In this document: in pieces, positions 1 through 11,500 of the stretch
Layout of the letters: the number at the start of each line of letters is the position of its first letter
How positions within the stretch are numbered: position 1 is the first letter of the stretch
DNA from: Phycisphaeraceae bacterium
GTDB lineage: Bacteria; Planctomycetota; Phycisphaerae; Phycisphaerales; SM1A02
Assembly (NCBI GenBank): GCA_015709595.1
Contig: CP054178.1
Span: 2,423,205 to 2,487,204, forward strand
DNA length: 64,000 nucleotides
Direction of reading: 5' to 3'
The notes under the pieces: generated by a model
Told to the model about the DNA's origin: nothing
Seen by the model: the letters and a program-made list of their open reading frames with translations, nothing else
Databases searched by the model: none
Position numbers and translations under genes: made by a program

Positions 1-576
1 GGCCGAGACGAACCGCACGCCCAGCCAGACGGTGACGGCGAGCGCGAGCAGGTTCAGCCCGTGTCGCGCGGGCAGCAGAAGCGGCTTGCCCGAGATGAAC
101 CCCTGGAGCTTGCCGAACGCCACCACGCTGCCGGTGAACGTGATCGAGCCGATGCACACGCCCACGTAGACCTCGATGGCGTGGATGACGTGCGCCGCGG
201 AACTGGCGGTCAGCTCCGCACCGCTTCCTGGCGGAGCCCCGGCGGTCAGGTGGCTGGCGAAGCCCACCAGCACGGCGGCCAACCCCACGAAGCTGTGGAG
301 AATCGCCACCAGCTGGGGCATGGAGGTCATCTGCACGCGCGAGGCGAGGAACGCGCCGATCAGCGCCGCGGGAAGAATCGACGCCGCCAGGATCGCGTAC
401 CCGCCGCCGGAGACGCCGGGACCGAGGATGGTCGCCGCCAGCGCGATGGCCATGCCCAGCATTCCGAACAGGTTGCCGCGACGCGCCGTTTCCGGGTGCG
501 ACAACCCGCCCAGCGAGAGGATGAAGAGCACGCCGGCGGTCAGGTAGGCGCTGGTGACCAGTTCGTGGGAGAGCAA
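1..576 (-). CDS. pntB: NAD(P) transhydrogenase subunit beta, PntB (partial)
   Basis: Membrane subunit of the proton-translocating transhydrogenase, which couples hydride transfer between NADH and NADP+ to proton movement. The translated N-terminal ~190 residues are hydrophobic and show the family signature around [21 protein letters not shown] and [13 protein letters not shown] followed by SGKPLLLP, as in E. coli PntB. The rest, including the NADP(H)-binding domain, lies beyond the window edge. There is no ATG near the expected start. I place it at TTG 576-574, giving [12 protein letters not shown], because GGAGGTGA formed by the last codons of pntA sits 3-4 nt upstream. The gene follows pntA after 3 nt and is probably translationally coupled to it. 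Confidence 0.9.
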   Translation of the reverse strand, partial: MLSHELVTSAYLTAGVLFILSLGGLSHPETARRGNLFGMLGMAIALAATILGPGVSGGGYAILAASILPAALIGAFLASRVQMTSMPQLVAILHSFVGLAAVLVGFASHLTAGAPPGSGAELTASSAAHVIHAIEVYVGVCIGSITFTGSVVAFGKLQGFISGKPLLLPARHGLNLLALAVTVWLGVRFVSA

Positions 577-579
577 CCG

Positions 580-2151
580 TCACCTCCGGAACATGGCGAG
601 CATCCTCGACGTGACGAGGAAGCCGCCGGCGATGTTGATGGCCGCGATGAAGACGGCGACCGCCCCGAGCACCGTGGGGGCCGAGAGCGGCGCGCCCGAC
701 ACCTGCAGCATGCCGCCGATCAGGATGATGCCGCTGATGGCGTTGGTCACGCTCATCAGCGGGGTGTGCAGCGCGGGGGTGACGTTCCACACCACCTGCC
801 ACCCCACGATGCACGCCAGGATGAACACCGTGAAGTGATTGAGAAACGAGGAGTCGCCCACCAGACCCGCGGCGATCAGCCCGAGGCCGGCGAGCAGCGT
901 CCACGCCAGTCCGCCCGATCTCCTGGTCGTGGCGGCAGCACCCCGGGCGGCGAGTTCCTTCGGCTTGACGTCCACCGATGGCGGGCGTTCATGCACCACC
1001 GGCTGCTCGGCCGGCTTGGGCTTCGGGGGCGGCCAGGTGAGCCGGCCCTGATGAAGCACCGTGGCGCCGCGGACGACCTCGTCCTCCAGGTCGATGTGGA
1101 AGTTCGTGCCGCCGCCCATCTCCTCGAGCAGGTTCACCAGGGTGGTGCCATACAACTGGCTGGCGGTGCTGGCCATGCGGCTGGGCAGGTCGGTGTAGCC
1201 GATGATGGTCACCCCGGAGTGGACGGTTTTCTCGCCCGGCGTGGTCAGGGCGCAGTTGCCGCCCTGCTCCGCCGCCAGGTCGACGATGACCGAGCCCTCC
1301 TTCATGCTCTCCACCATGCCGGCGGTGATGAGCTTGGGGGCCTCTTTTCCGGGAATCAGGGCGGTGGTGATGATGATGTCCACGTCCATCGCCTGCTGGG
1401 CGAAAAGGGCCATTTCGGCCTCGATGAAAGCGTCGCTCATGACCTTGGCGTAGCCGCCTTCGCCGGAGCCCTCCTCCTCGAACTGAAGTTCGAGAAACTC
1501 CGCGCCCATGCTCTGAATCTGCTCCTTCACCTCGCGTCGCACGTCGAAGGCCCGCACCACCGCGCCCAGCCCGCGGGCCGCGCCGATGGCCGCCAGACCC
1601 GCCACGCCCGCCCCGATCACCAGCACCTTGGCTGGGTTGATCCTGCCCGCGGCGGTGATCTGCCCGGCGAAGAAGCTGGGGAACGCGTTGGCCGCCTCGA
1701 TGACCGCCCTGTACCCCGCCAGGTTGGCCATGGCCGAGAGGGCGTCCATCTTCTGCGCCCGCGTGATGCGGGGCACGCAGTCCATCGCCAGCGCGGTGAC
1801 CTTTCGCGACCCCAGCAGGGCCAGCAGGGGTTTGTTCTGAGCCGGCCAGAGGAAGCAGATGAGAATGCCTCCCTCGCGGATCAGGTCCGCCTCGAACATG
1901 CCCGTGGCGGGGTTGGCTTCCGGAGCGCGGACCTTCAGGATGATGTCCGGCTCTCCCCACACCTTCCGCGGGTCGGACTCGATGGTCGCGCCCGCCTCGG
2001 CGTAGGCGGCGTCGGAAAAATCGGCGGCCTTGCCGGCGCCCTGCTCCACCACCACCTCGAAACCCATCTTGACCAGGCGCACCACGGTCTGGGGCGTGGC
2101 GGCGGCGCGACGTTCGCCAGGCGCGACTTCTTTCGGGATGCCGATCTTCAT
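580..2151 (-). CDS. pntA: NAD(P) transhydrogenase subunit alpha, PntA
   Basis: Catalytic and membrane subunit of the energy-coupling transhydrogenase. It begins MKIGIPKEV, the typical PntA/alanine dehydrogenase start. An alanine dehydrogenase/PNT N-terminal domain comes first, then the NAD(H)-binding Rossmann domain ([21 protein letters not shown] near residue 170, ending DVRREVKEQ). A low-complexity Pro/Lys linker near 370-400 leads to a C-terminal membrane segment of about four helices ending in SRMLAMFRR. At about 523 aa it is the single-chain type, not the split PntAA/PntAB type. ATG 2151 is preferred; an in-frame TTG lies just upstream. It is the first gene of a pntA-pntB operon divergent from the cytochrome cluster. 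Confidence 0.95.
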   Translation of the reverse strand: MKIGIPKEVAPGERRAAATPQTVVRLVKMGFEVVVEQGAGKAADFSDAAYAEAGATIESDPRKVWGEPDIILKVRAPEANPATGMFEADLIREGGILICFLWPAQNKPLLALLGSRKVTALAMDCVPRITRAQKMDALSAMANLAGYRAVIEAANAFPSFFAGQITAAGRINPAKVLVIGAGVAGLAAIGAARGLGAVVRAFDVRREVKEQIQSMGAEFLELQFEEEGSGEGGYAKVMSDAFIEAEMALFAQQAMDVDIIITTALIPGKEAPKLITAGMVESMKEGSVIVDLAAEQGGNCALTTPGEKTVHSGVTIIGYTDLPSRMASTASQLYGTTLVNLLEEMGGGTNFHIDLEDEVVRGATVLHQGRLTWPPPKPKPAEQPVVHERPPSVDVKPKELAARGAAATTRRSGGLAWTLLAGLGLIAAGLVGDSSFLNHFTVFILACIVGWQVVWNVTPALHTPLMSVTNAISGIILIGGMLQVSGAPLSAPTVLGAVAVFIAAINIAGGFLVTSRMLAMFRR

Positions 2152-2344
2152 CAACGGTGATCCGGGTGCGATTCCAAGACCTGCGGGACGGTGTGCCGGA
2201 GTCGTGGGAAAGGACTATCGTGCCCCGGTCGCGGCCGGAATCAACCTTCGGCGATTCCCTGATTCGACTGTACGTTTTGGCCTGTCGGGACGTGTCGCCT
2301 GTCACAGGCGCCGGATTCCTGGGTCACGGATGGCCCGCGGCGGT

Positions 2345-2350
2345 TATAGT
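2345..2350 (+). promoter_or_regulatory. -10-like hexamer before the cytochrome cluster
   Basis: TATAGT lies 39 nt before ATG 2390 in the 238-nt divergent gap between pntA and the LRR cytochrome gene. It is the best -10 candidate for the plus-strand cluster. I see no convincing -35 box. The rest of the gap holds nothing else recognisable. Confidence 0.4.
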
Positions 2351-2389
2351 GGAGGCGCCTCCGGACTTCCGGTTGCGAGGAGTCGCCGC

Positions 2390-3460
2390 ATGGTGAGTTT
2401 CACGTGGTTCGTGACGGGCATGGTCGCGGCTGCCGCCGGATCGGGGTCGCCTGACAAGGTGGACTTCGTCACCCAGATCAGGCCCATCTTCGAGTCGCGC
2501 TGCATCGAGTGCCACGGCGAGCGGGTCAAGAAGGGCGGTCTGCGGCTGGATCGACGAAGTCAGGTGTTCCACGCAGGCGGGCCTGACAAGTGGGCCATCA
2601 GGCCGGGTGATCCCGCCGGCAGCGCGGTGTTCGAGCGCATCTCGCTGCCCGCCGACGACCTGGACATCATGCCCGCCGAGGGCGACCCGCTGACTCCCGC
2701 GCAGATCGACCTGATCCGCCGCTGGATCGAAGAAGGGGCCGAATGGCCCGAGGACGCTCCTGAGCAGGGCAAGGAGGACGCCCGCGTGGTCATTCCGCCT
2801 CTCACGACGGCGGAGCAGGCCGCCGAAGCCGCGGCGATCGAACGCCTGCGCCAGCGCGGCGTGCTGGCGCAGCGCATCGCCAGCGACACCAGTGCGTTGT
2901 ACGTCAATTTCTCCCTGTTGGGGAAGGAACTGACCGGCGATGACCTGACGCTGCTCGCCGGGCTGGAGCCGACGCTGGCGTGGCTCAATCTGGGGCGCAC
3001 GCCCGTCAAGGATGAGTGGCTTTCGCACCTGCCGCGCTTCAGGCAGTTGCGACGCATTCACCTGCAGCAGAGCGGTGTGACGGATGAAGGGCTCAGGCAC
3101 CTGGCGCCGCTGGAGGAACTGCGATACCTCAACCTCTACGGTACGAATGTGACGGACGCCGGGCTGGCCCACCTGCGGAAACTCGCCAAACTCCGCAACC
3201 TGTATCTGTGGCGGACGGGCGTGACGGAGGAAGGCGTGTCGGCGCTGCAAGCCGTGCTGCCCGAACTGCGCATCGACACGGGAAGGGGCACGCTGGTGAC
3301 GCCGGTGGAAACCGCGGCGGAATCGGCTCAGCGCGAACTCACCTGCTGTGAGAAAGCCAAGGCCGCGGGCAAGGAGTGTGACCACCCCTGCTGCATCGAG
3401 GCGGCGAAGAAGGGTGAGGTGTGCCTGAAGTGCAACCCCAAGGGAGCGCCAGGGCCGTGA
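2390..3460 (+). CDS. PSCyt1-type cytochrome with leucine-rich repeats and Cys-rich tail
   Basis: Exported mono-heme cytochrome-like protein, 356 aa. A short N-terminal hydrophobic stretch (MVSFTWFVTGMVAAAAG) looks like a signal peptide. The PSCyt1 domain follows, with heme motif CIECH at residues 38-42 and the typical RPIFESRC context and RRWIEEGAEWP end. Residues ~165-300 are short leucine-rich repeats (for example LRYLNLYGTNVTDAGLAHL). The last ~40 residues form a Cys-rich tail with CC, C, CC, C and C spaced by Lys/Ala segments, possibly a metal site. ATG 2390 has GAGG upstream. The gene heads the cluster and overlaps the start of the next. Electron carrier or redox sensor is an inference. 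Confidence 0.85.
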   Translation: MVSFTWFVTGMVAAAAGSGSPDKVDFVTQIRPIFESRCIECHGERVKKGGLRLDRRSQVFHAGGPDKWAIRPGDPAGSAVFERISLPADDLDIMPAEGDPLTPAQIDLIRRWIEEGAEWPEDAPEQGKEDARVVIPPLTTAEQAAEAAAIERLRQRGVLAQRIASDTSALYVNFSLLGKELTGDDLTLLAGLEPTLAWLNLGRTPVKDEWLSHLPRFRQLRRIHLQQSGVTDEGLRHLAPLEELRYLNLYGTNVTDAGLAHLRKLAKLRNLYLWRTGVTEEGVSALQAVLPELRIDTGRGTLVTPVETAAESAQRELTCCEKAKAAGKECDHPCCIEAAKKGEVCLKCNPKGAPGP

Positions 3461-6400
3461 CGGGGCGGGCGCGGGCGAGCGTGGTGGCTGCTCTCGTCGT
3501 CACGGTGGGCGCAACCGTGGGTGAAAGCCGCGTTTCGCCCGATCCGATCGTGATCGACTTCACCCGCGACATCCGCCCGATCCTCTCGAACAACTGCTTC
3601 AAATGTCACGGGCCGGATGAGGCCACGCGCCAGGCGGGTTTGCGGCTTGATACGCGCGATGGCGCCGTGGCGGCGCTGCGCTCGGGAGCGTTCGCCGTGA
3701 CTCCCGGCGACCCTGCGTCCAGTGAGCTGCTCGCGCGCGTCCTGCACGTCGATGACGGGAGACGGATGCCGCCGCCCGAGACGGGACGCGCGCTGAGCGG
3801 GGGCGAGATCGACCTGCTCCGCCGGTGGATCGAGCAGGGGGCCGAGTACCAGCCGCACTGGGCGTTCGTGCCGCCCGTGCGGGCTGAGCCGCCCGCGGTG
3901 CGGCAGCATGACTGGCCGACCAACTTCATCGATCACTTCGTTCTGTCCCGGCTGGAGCGGGAGGGGCTGGCGCCGTCACCGCCGTCGGATCGGGCCACGC
4001 TTCTTCGACGACTTTCGCTGGACCTGATCGGGCTGCCGCCCACGCCGGAGGAGGTCGCCGCGTTCGAGCGGGATGAACGCCCGGATGCCTACGAGCGCGT
4101 GGTGGATCGGCTGCTCGCTTCTCCTCACTACGGCGAGCGCTGGGCCCGCGTATGGCTCGACCAGGCCCGCTACGCCGACACCAAGGGGTACGAGGCGGAT
4201 CGGCGGCGCACCATCTGGCCCTGGCGCGACTGGGTGATCGACGCCCTCAACGCCGACATGCCATTCGACCAGTTCACGCTGGAGCAGCTCGCCGGCGATC
4301 TGCTGCCCGATCCATCGCCATCACAACTGGTGGCGACGGCCTTTCATCGAAACACCATGAACAACGACGAGGGCGGTACGGATGACGAGGAGTTCCGCGT
4401 CGCCGCCGTGGTGGACCGCGTCAATACGACCATGCAGACGTGGATGGGTCTCACGATGGGCTGCGCTCAGTGCCACACCCACAAGTACGACCCGATCACG
4501 CAGCGCGAGTACTACCAGTTCTACGCGGCGTTCAACCAGACGACGGACGCCGATCAGCCCGACGAGTCGCCCACGATGGCGGTCATCACGCGCGACCTGG
4601 CGCGGCGGCTCGGCGCGATCGACGCGGAGCTGGCTGAAGCAAGATCGCAGCTCGAAGCGGAGACGCCGGAGATTCGCGCGGAGCGTGAGCGGTGGATCGC
4701 CGCCCATGCCGGACGCGCCGTGGAATGGGTGACCCTGACGCCCGAGTGGATCATGTCCACGCACGGGGCGGAGTTGACGAAACTGGACGACGGATCAGTG
4801 CTTGTTCACGGCGCGTCCGTGCCGTCGGATGAGTACGTCATCTCCACGTCCACGTCGCTGCGCGGCATGACGGCGCTGCGGCTGGAAGTGCTGCCGGATG
4901 ACCGGCTGCCGGGCCCCGGCCCGGGCCGCACCGCACATGGCAACTTCGTTCTGACGGAACTGCTTGCTTCGGCGTGGCCGAGCGGCGCGACGCACCGCGC
5001 GCCCAGGGCCCGATTCGTGCGCATCGACCTGCCGGGCTCGGGGCGCATCCTTTCGCTGGCGGAGGTGCAGGTCTTCAGCGGGCTGGACAACATCGCACCG
5101 AGCGGCAGGGCGGATCAGTCCAGCGTGGACTTCGAGGGTGACCCGTCGCGCGCCATCGACGGCGTCGTGAGCGGGCGGTACGAAGACAACTCCGTCACCC
5201 ACACGCGGACCGAAACCGACCCGTGGTGGTCGCTCGACCTGGGCGAAGCGCGGCGGATTGAGCATCTCGTGATCTGGAATCGCACCGATGGCGCGCTGCA
5301 CGAGCGTCTGCGTGGCGCGCACGTGACGCTTCTTGATGACAACGGAGCGGAGGTGTGGCGTGCGGAGATCACCAGGCCGACGCGCGAGCGCCTGATTCTT
5401 GACACCGCGGGTGACCGACTTCTGCGATTCTCGGCCGCCCAGGCGACCTTCAGCCAATCAGAATGGGGTGTCGAGCGCGCCATCGACGGCGACCTGCGCC
5501 CGGGCAACGCGAGCCGCGGCTGGGCCGTGGGGCCTCGCTTCGGGGCGCCGCATCATGCGGTGTTCACCCTGGCGGACGATCTGGGCTTCGAGCCGGGCGT
5601 GCATCTGTCGTTCCGCCTTGTGCAGCGGTACGGCACGCAGCACACCATCGGGCGGTTCCGGCTCTCCGCCACGTCAGCGCCGCGCGAGATGCTGTCGCTG
5701 CCGCCCGAGGTGGCGTCCGCCCTGCTCGTGTCGGACCTCGATCGCCCGTTGGAGCAGCAGCGTGTTCTGAACGAGTACTTCCGCACCATCTCAACGGAAC
5801 TGGCGCCGCTGCGCGAGCGCGTGGCCCGGCTCGAGCGGGAGCGCGAGCAACTGGCGCGCTCCGCCCCGGTCATCCCCGTCATGCGTGAACTTGAGCCGGA
5901 GCGGCGGCGCGTCACCCACATTCAACGGCGCGGCAACCACCGCGACCCCGGCGAAGTCGTCGAGCCGGACGTGCCCGCCGCGTTCCACCCCTGGCCGGAG
6001 GGTGCGCCGCGCGATCGACGGGGCATCGCCGCCTGGCTTACCAGTCGGGAGAATCCACTGACCGCGCGCGTCGCCGTCAACCGTTCCTGGGAGCAGTTGT
6101 TCGGGATGGGGCTTGTCGAGACGGTCGAGGATTTCGGCGTGCAGGGCGCGCTGCCGACCCACCCCGAGCTGCTCGATGCGCTGGCGGTCGAGTTCATGAA
6201 CACCGGCTGGTCGATGAAGCAGCTGTGCCGGCTGATCGTCACCTCGGCGACCTATCGGCAATCGTCCGCCATCACGTCCGGGCATCTCACGGTCGATCCA
6301 CAGAATCGACTGTTGTCGCGCGGCCCCAGGTTCCGTCTCGAGGCGGAGATGATCCGCGATCAGGCCCTGGCGGTGAGCGGATTGCTCAATGCCTCGATCG

Positions 6401-6939
6401 GCGGTCCGCCGGTGTTCCCCCCCCAGCCGGAGGGCGTGTGGTCGATTGTCTACAGCGACGATCGGTGGGTGACGACCGATGCCGATCGGCATCGGCGCGG
6501 GCTGTACACATTCTGGAGGCGGACAAGCCCGTATCCGTCGATGATGACGTTCGACGCAGGCAGCCGGGAATCGTGCCTGCCGCGCCGGCTGCGCACGAAT
6601 ACGCCCCTGCAGGCGTTTGTCACGCTCAACGATCCCGTGTATGTGGAGGCGGCTCAGGCGCTGGCGCGGCGCATGATGCGCGAGGGCGGGGCTGACGGGT
6701 CTGATCGTGTACGCCGCGGCATGCAACTCTGTCTCCTGCGTGATCCCACCGGGCAGGAGACGACGACCTTGCTGCGGCTGTACGAGGAAGCGCGGGCCGA
6801 CCTGGCTGGTCGCCCCGAGGATGCGGATCGACTGGCGGGAGCGCTGCCTCGCGATGGACTGGATGTCATCGACCTTGCCGCGTGGACGACGGTGGCCAAC
6901 GTGCTGCTCAACCTGGATGAGTTCCTGACCAAGAACTGA
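3457..6939 (+). CDS. PSCyt1-PSCyt2 (DUF1549)-PSD1 (DUF1553) protein with discoidin domain
   Basis: Large exported planctomycete protein, about 1160 aa. A signal peptide is followed by PSCyt1 with heme motif CFKCH at 47-51. DUF1549/PSCyt2 spans roughly 155-370 and contains a second motif, CAQCH, near 336. A discoidin (F5/8 type C) domain covers ~545-650 (RAIDGVVSGRYEDNS, WWSLDLGEARRIEHLVIWN). A short coiled-coil leads to PSD1/DUF1553 at ~845-1150 (ENPLTARVAVNRSWEQLFG, SATYRQSS, RLRTNTPLQA). GTG 3457, overlapping the previous TGA, is preferred over GTG 3421. It is paired with the DUF1501 gene 5 nt downstream, the usual arrangement for these families. The substrate is unknown; the discoidin domain suggests binding of carbohydrate or cell surface. 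Confidence 0.9.
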   Translation: MTGRARASVVAALVVTVGATVGESRVSPDPIVIDFTRDIRPILSNNCFKCHGPDEATRQAGLRLDTRDGAVAALRSGAFAVTPGDPASSELLARVLHVDDGRRMPPPETGRALSGGEIDLLRRWIEQGAEYQPHWAFVPPVRAEPPAVRQHDWPTNFIDHFVLSRLEREGLAPSPPSDRATLLRRLSLDLIGLPPTPEEVAAFERDERPDAYERVVDRLLASPHYGERWARVWLDQARYADTKGYEADRRRTIWPWRDWVIDALNADMPFDQFTLEQLAGDLLPDPSPSQLVATAFHRNTMNNDEGGTDDEEFRVAAVVDRVNTTMQTWMGLTMGCAQCHTHKYDPITQREYYQFYAAFNQTTDADQPDESPTMAVITRDLARRLGAIDAELAEARSQLEAETPEIRAERERWIAAHAGRAVEWVTLTPEWIMSTHGAELTKLDDGSVLVHGASVPSDEYVISTSTSLRGMTALRLEVLPDDRLPGPGPGRTAHGNFVLTELLASAWPSGATHRAPRARFVRIDLPGSGRILSLAEVQVFSGLDNIAPSGRADQSSVDFEGDPSRAIDGVVSGRYEDNSVTHTRTETDPWWSLDLGEARRIEHLVIWNRTDGALHERLRGAHVTLLDDNGAEVWRAEITRPTRERLILDTAGDRLLRFSAAQATFSQSEWGVERAIDGDLRPGNASRGWAVGPRFGAPHHAVFTLADDLGFEPGVHLSFRLVQRYGTQHTIGRFRLSATSAPREMLSLPPEVASALLVSDLDRPLEQQRVLNEYFRTISTELAPLRERVARLEREREQLARSAPVIPVMRELEPERRRVTHIQRRGNHRDPGEVVEPDVPAAFHPWPEGAPRDRRGIAAWLTSRENPLTARVAVNRSWEQLFGMGLVETVEDFGVQGALPTHPELLDALAVEFMNTGWSMKQLCRLIVTSATYRQSSAITSGHLTVDPQNRLLSRGPRFRLEAEMIRDQALAVSGLLNASIGGPPVFPPQPEGVWSIVYSDDRWVTTDADRHRRGLYTFWRRTSPYPSMMTFDAGSRESCLPRRLRTNTPLQAFVTLNDPVYVEAAQALARRMMREGGADGSDRVRRGMQLCLLRDPTGQETTTLLRLYEEARADLAGRPEDADRLAGALPRDGLDVIDLAAWTTVANVLLNLDEFLTKN

Positions 6940-6944
6940 GAATC

Positions 6945-8444
<1,500 letters not shown>

Positions 8445-8484
8445 ATCGGAAGGATTTGTCCATCCGGCGCTTGCGGGGATTCGT

Positions 8485-8490
8485 TAGAAT
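8485..8490 (+). promoter_or_regulatory. -10-like hexamer before second PSD1 gene
   Basis: TAGAAT lies in the 67-nt gap between the first DUF1501 gene and the second PSD1 gene, 21 nt before GTG 8512. This gap is the longest within the cluster, so an internal promoter is plausible. No -35 box stands out. Confidence 0.4.
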
Positions 8491-8511
8491 GCGGTGCTTG
8501 GAGGTTCTTTC

Positions 8512-11500
8512 GTGGGCACGCCCCGTCGCGCGATGACATCGTTCGGGCTGACGGCCCTGGCGCTCAGCGCCGGAGCGATCGGCCTGTCATCATTCGGTTC
8601 CGCGGCGCTCAGCACCCGGTACGCGGCGCCAGGCGCGTCGTTCCCGGCGCCCTCGAACGAGGGCGCTCGCGGTTCCGAGATCCCCTCCTACAACCGCCAA
8701 GTCCGGCCGATCCTGTCGGACAAGTGCTTCAAGTGCCACGGGCCGGATTCGGCCGCCCGTCAGGGGGGGTTGCGGTTGGATTCCTTCGACGGCGCCACGG
8801 CGCTGCGCGAGGGTTGGGCAGCGATCATGCCCGGCGACCCGGACGCGAGCGAACTGATCCGCCGCGTCTCCTCAGCCGACCCCGATGAGGTGATGCCCCC
8901 GCCATCGGAGCACAAGTCGTTGACGGCGGCGGAAGTAGACATCCTGCGCCGCTGGATCGCCGCCGGGGCGTCATACGAGCCGCACTGGTCGTTCATACCG
9001 CCGATCCGTCCCGCTTCTCCGGCGGTGCGTCACGCCGGCTGGGTCCGCAACCCGGTCGATCAGTTCATCCTTGCGCGCCTGGAGCGCGAGGGGCTCTCGC
9101 CGTCGCCCGAAGCGGATCGTCGCACGCTCATCCGGCGGCTGTCGCTCGACCTGACGGGCCTGCCTCCGACAGTTGAGGAGATCGAGGCGTATCTCGCCGA
9201 CACACAGCCGGGCGCGGATGAGCGGCTGATCGACCGCCTGCTCGCCTCCACGCGCCATGCCGAACACATGGCCCGCATCTGGCTTGATGCCGCGCGCTTC
9301 GGCGACACGCACGGTCTGCACCTGGACAACTATCGCTCGATGTGGCGCTGGCGTGACTGGGTCATCGACGCGTACCGGCGCAACATGCCATTCAACCAGT
9401 TCACCATCGAGCAGCTGGCGGGCGACCTGCTGCCGGAGCCGACGCTGGAGCAGCGCATCGCCAGCGGCTTCCATCGCAACAACGTCACCACCAGCGAGGG
9501 CGGGGCGATCGACGCCGAGTACCTGGTGAAGTACGCCGTCGATCGGGCCGAAACGACAGGCACCGTGTGGCTGGGTCTGACGGTGGGCTGCGCCGCGTGT
9601 CACGATCACAAGTTCGACCCGATCACGCAGCGCGAGTTCTACCAGTTCTTCGCGTTCTTCAACAACGTGGCCGAGAACGCGATGGACGGCAACCGCCACG
9701 ATCCGCCGCCCGTCATGCGGGCGCCGACGGCTGAGCAGGCCCGCGAACTGGACGTGCTGCGAGACGCTGTCCGCGCCATCGAGGAACGCATCGACGCGGC
9801 TGACCCCGCGATTGACGCGGCCCAGGAGGCGTGGGAGAGCCGGTGGCGAACCACTCTTGGTTCGACGTGGCAAGTTCTGTCGGACATCTCGGTCGAATCC
9901 ACGGGCGGAACCGCGTTCACGCGGCTGGAGGATGGCTCATACCTTGCGAGCGGCGTCAATCCCGATCGGGATACCTACGAGATCGTCGCGCGCATTCCTG
10001 AAGGGTTGACCCACGCGCTGCGGCTGGAGGCGCTCACGCACGAGTCGCTGCCGCACAACGGCCCGGGTCGGGCGGACAACGCCAATTTCGTGCTCAGCGA
10101 AGTCGAAGTGACGGCCGTCAGCACCGCCGATCCGGCACGATCGAAGCCCGTCGAGTTCGTGATGGCGGCGGCCGATCATTCCCAGACGAGCGGCGAGTTC
10201 CTCGTCCGCAAGGCGATCGACGGCGTGACGGACGCCGCCAACGGGTGGGCCGTCGAGGGATACGCACGTCGTGAGCCGCGCGTGGCGCTGTTCATTCCGA
10301 GCGAGCCAATCGGGTTCGAGAACGGCACGGAGCTGCGCATCCGGCTGCGGCACGAAACGCAGTTCAAGGGGCACGGCATCGGGCGGTTCCGCCTGTCGGT
10401 CGCCGCCAGCGACGAGGTGCGAACTGCGCTCGCGCCGTCCGTCGCCGGGCCGTGGCACATGGTCGGGCCGTTCGCCGCGGAGGCGGGAGTTGATCCGTTC
10501 CTGGCGGACTTCGCGCCGGAGAAGTCCCCGGGCCAGTTTGACGAGGCGCAGGTGTTTGAGGGCGGCCGGGCATGGCGGCCGAGGCCGGAGTTCATCGACG
10601 GCAAGGTTCACATGCTCTCTGGCGAACAGTGCGCCACGTACCTGGCGCGGGAGATTCACTGCGATACGGCGCGGCGGGTAGCGGTCTCACTGGGGAGCGA
10701 CGACTCGATCCGCGTGTGGGTGAACGGCCGCGCGGCGCATGACCAGCCCGCGAAGCGGCCCGTAGGGCCGGATCAGGATCGCATCACGATCGACCTCTCA
10801 CCCGGTCGCAATGTCATTCTTCTCAAGGTCGTCAACTATTCGGGCGGCTACGGGTTCTTCTGGTCGCCGGGGGAGCATGATCACGCCCACGCGGTGGCGG
10901 CCGTGCTGCGGCTGCTGGAACGCGACCCCGCCACGCTGGCGACGGATGAGCGTGAGTCGATCCGCCGCTTCTTCCGACGCAATCACTCGCCGGCGATCCG
11001 TGGGTTGTACGACGACCTGGCGGCCGCCGAGGCGCGTATGGCGTCATATGAGCAGTCGCTGCCCGTTACGCTGGTGATGCAGGAGCAGATGACGCCGCGC
11101 CCGACGCACGTGCTGCACCGGGGCGAGTATGACAAGCCGCTGGATCGGGTGATGCCGGGCATCCCCGCCGCCCTGGGGGCGATCGAGTCCGATGGCGCGG
11201 CCTCCTCGCGTCTCGACCTGGCCCGTTGGCTGGCGGATCGCAACAACCCGCTCACCGCCCGCGTGGTCGTCAACCGTCTCTGGCAGCAGATGTTCGGCAT
11301 CGGGCTGGTGAGCACGGCGGAGGACTTCGGTCTTCAGGGCGAGTGGCCCTCGCATCCCGACCTGCTCGACTGGCTGGCGGTGGAGTTCGTCGAAAGCGGT
11401 TGGGACGTGCGGCACATGCTGCGCCTGATGGCGTTGTCGGCGACGTATCGGCAGAGTTCGCGTGTCGCGCTCGACCTGCTCGGGCGCGACCCGGCCAACC

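Noticed and set aside
61-2160. 699-aa plus-strand ORF opposite pntA
   Set aside because: It is the antisense shadow of pntA and pntB; the peptide is low-complexity His/Arg/Gly-rich, as expected of GC-rich antisense frames.
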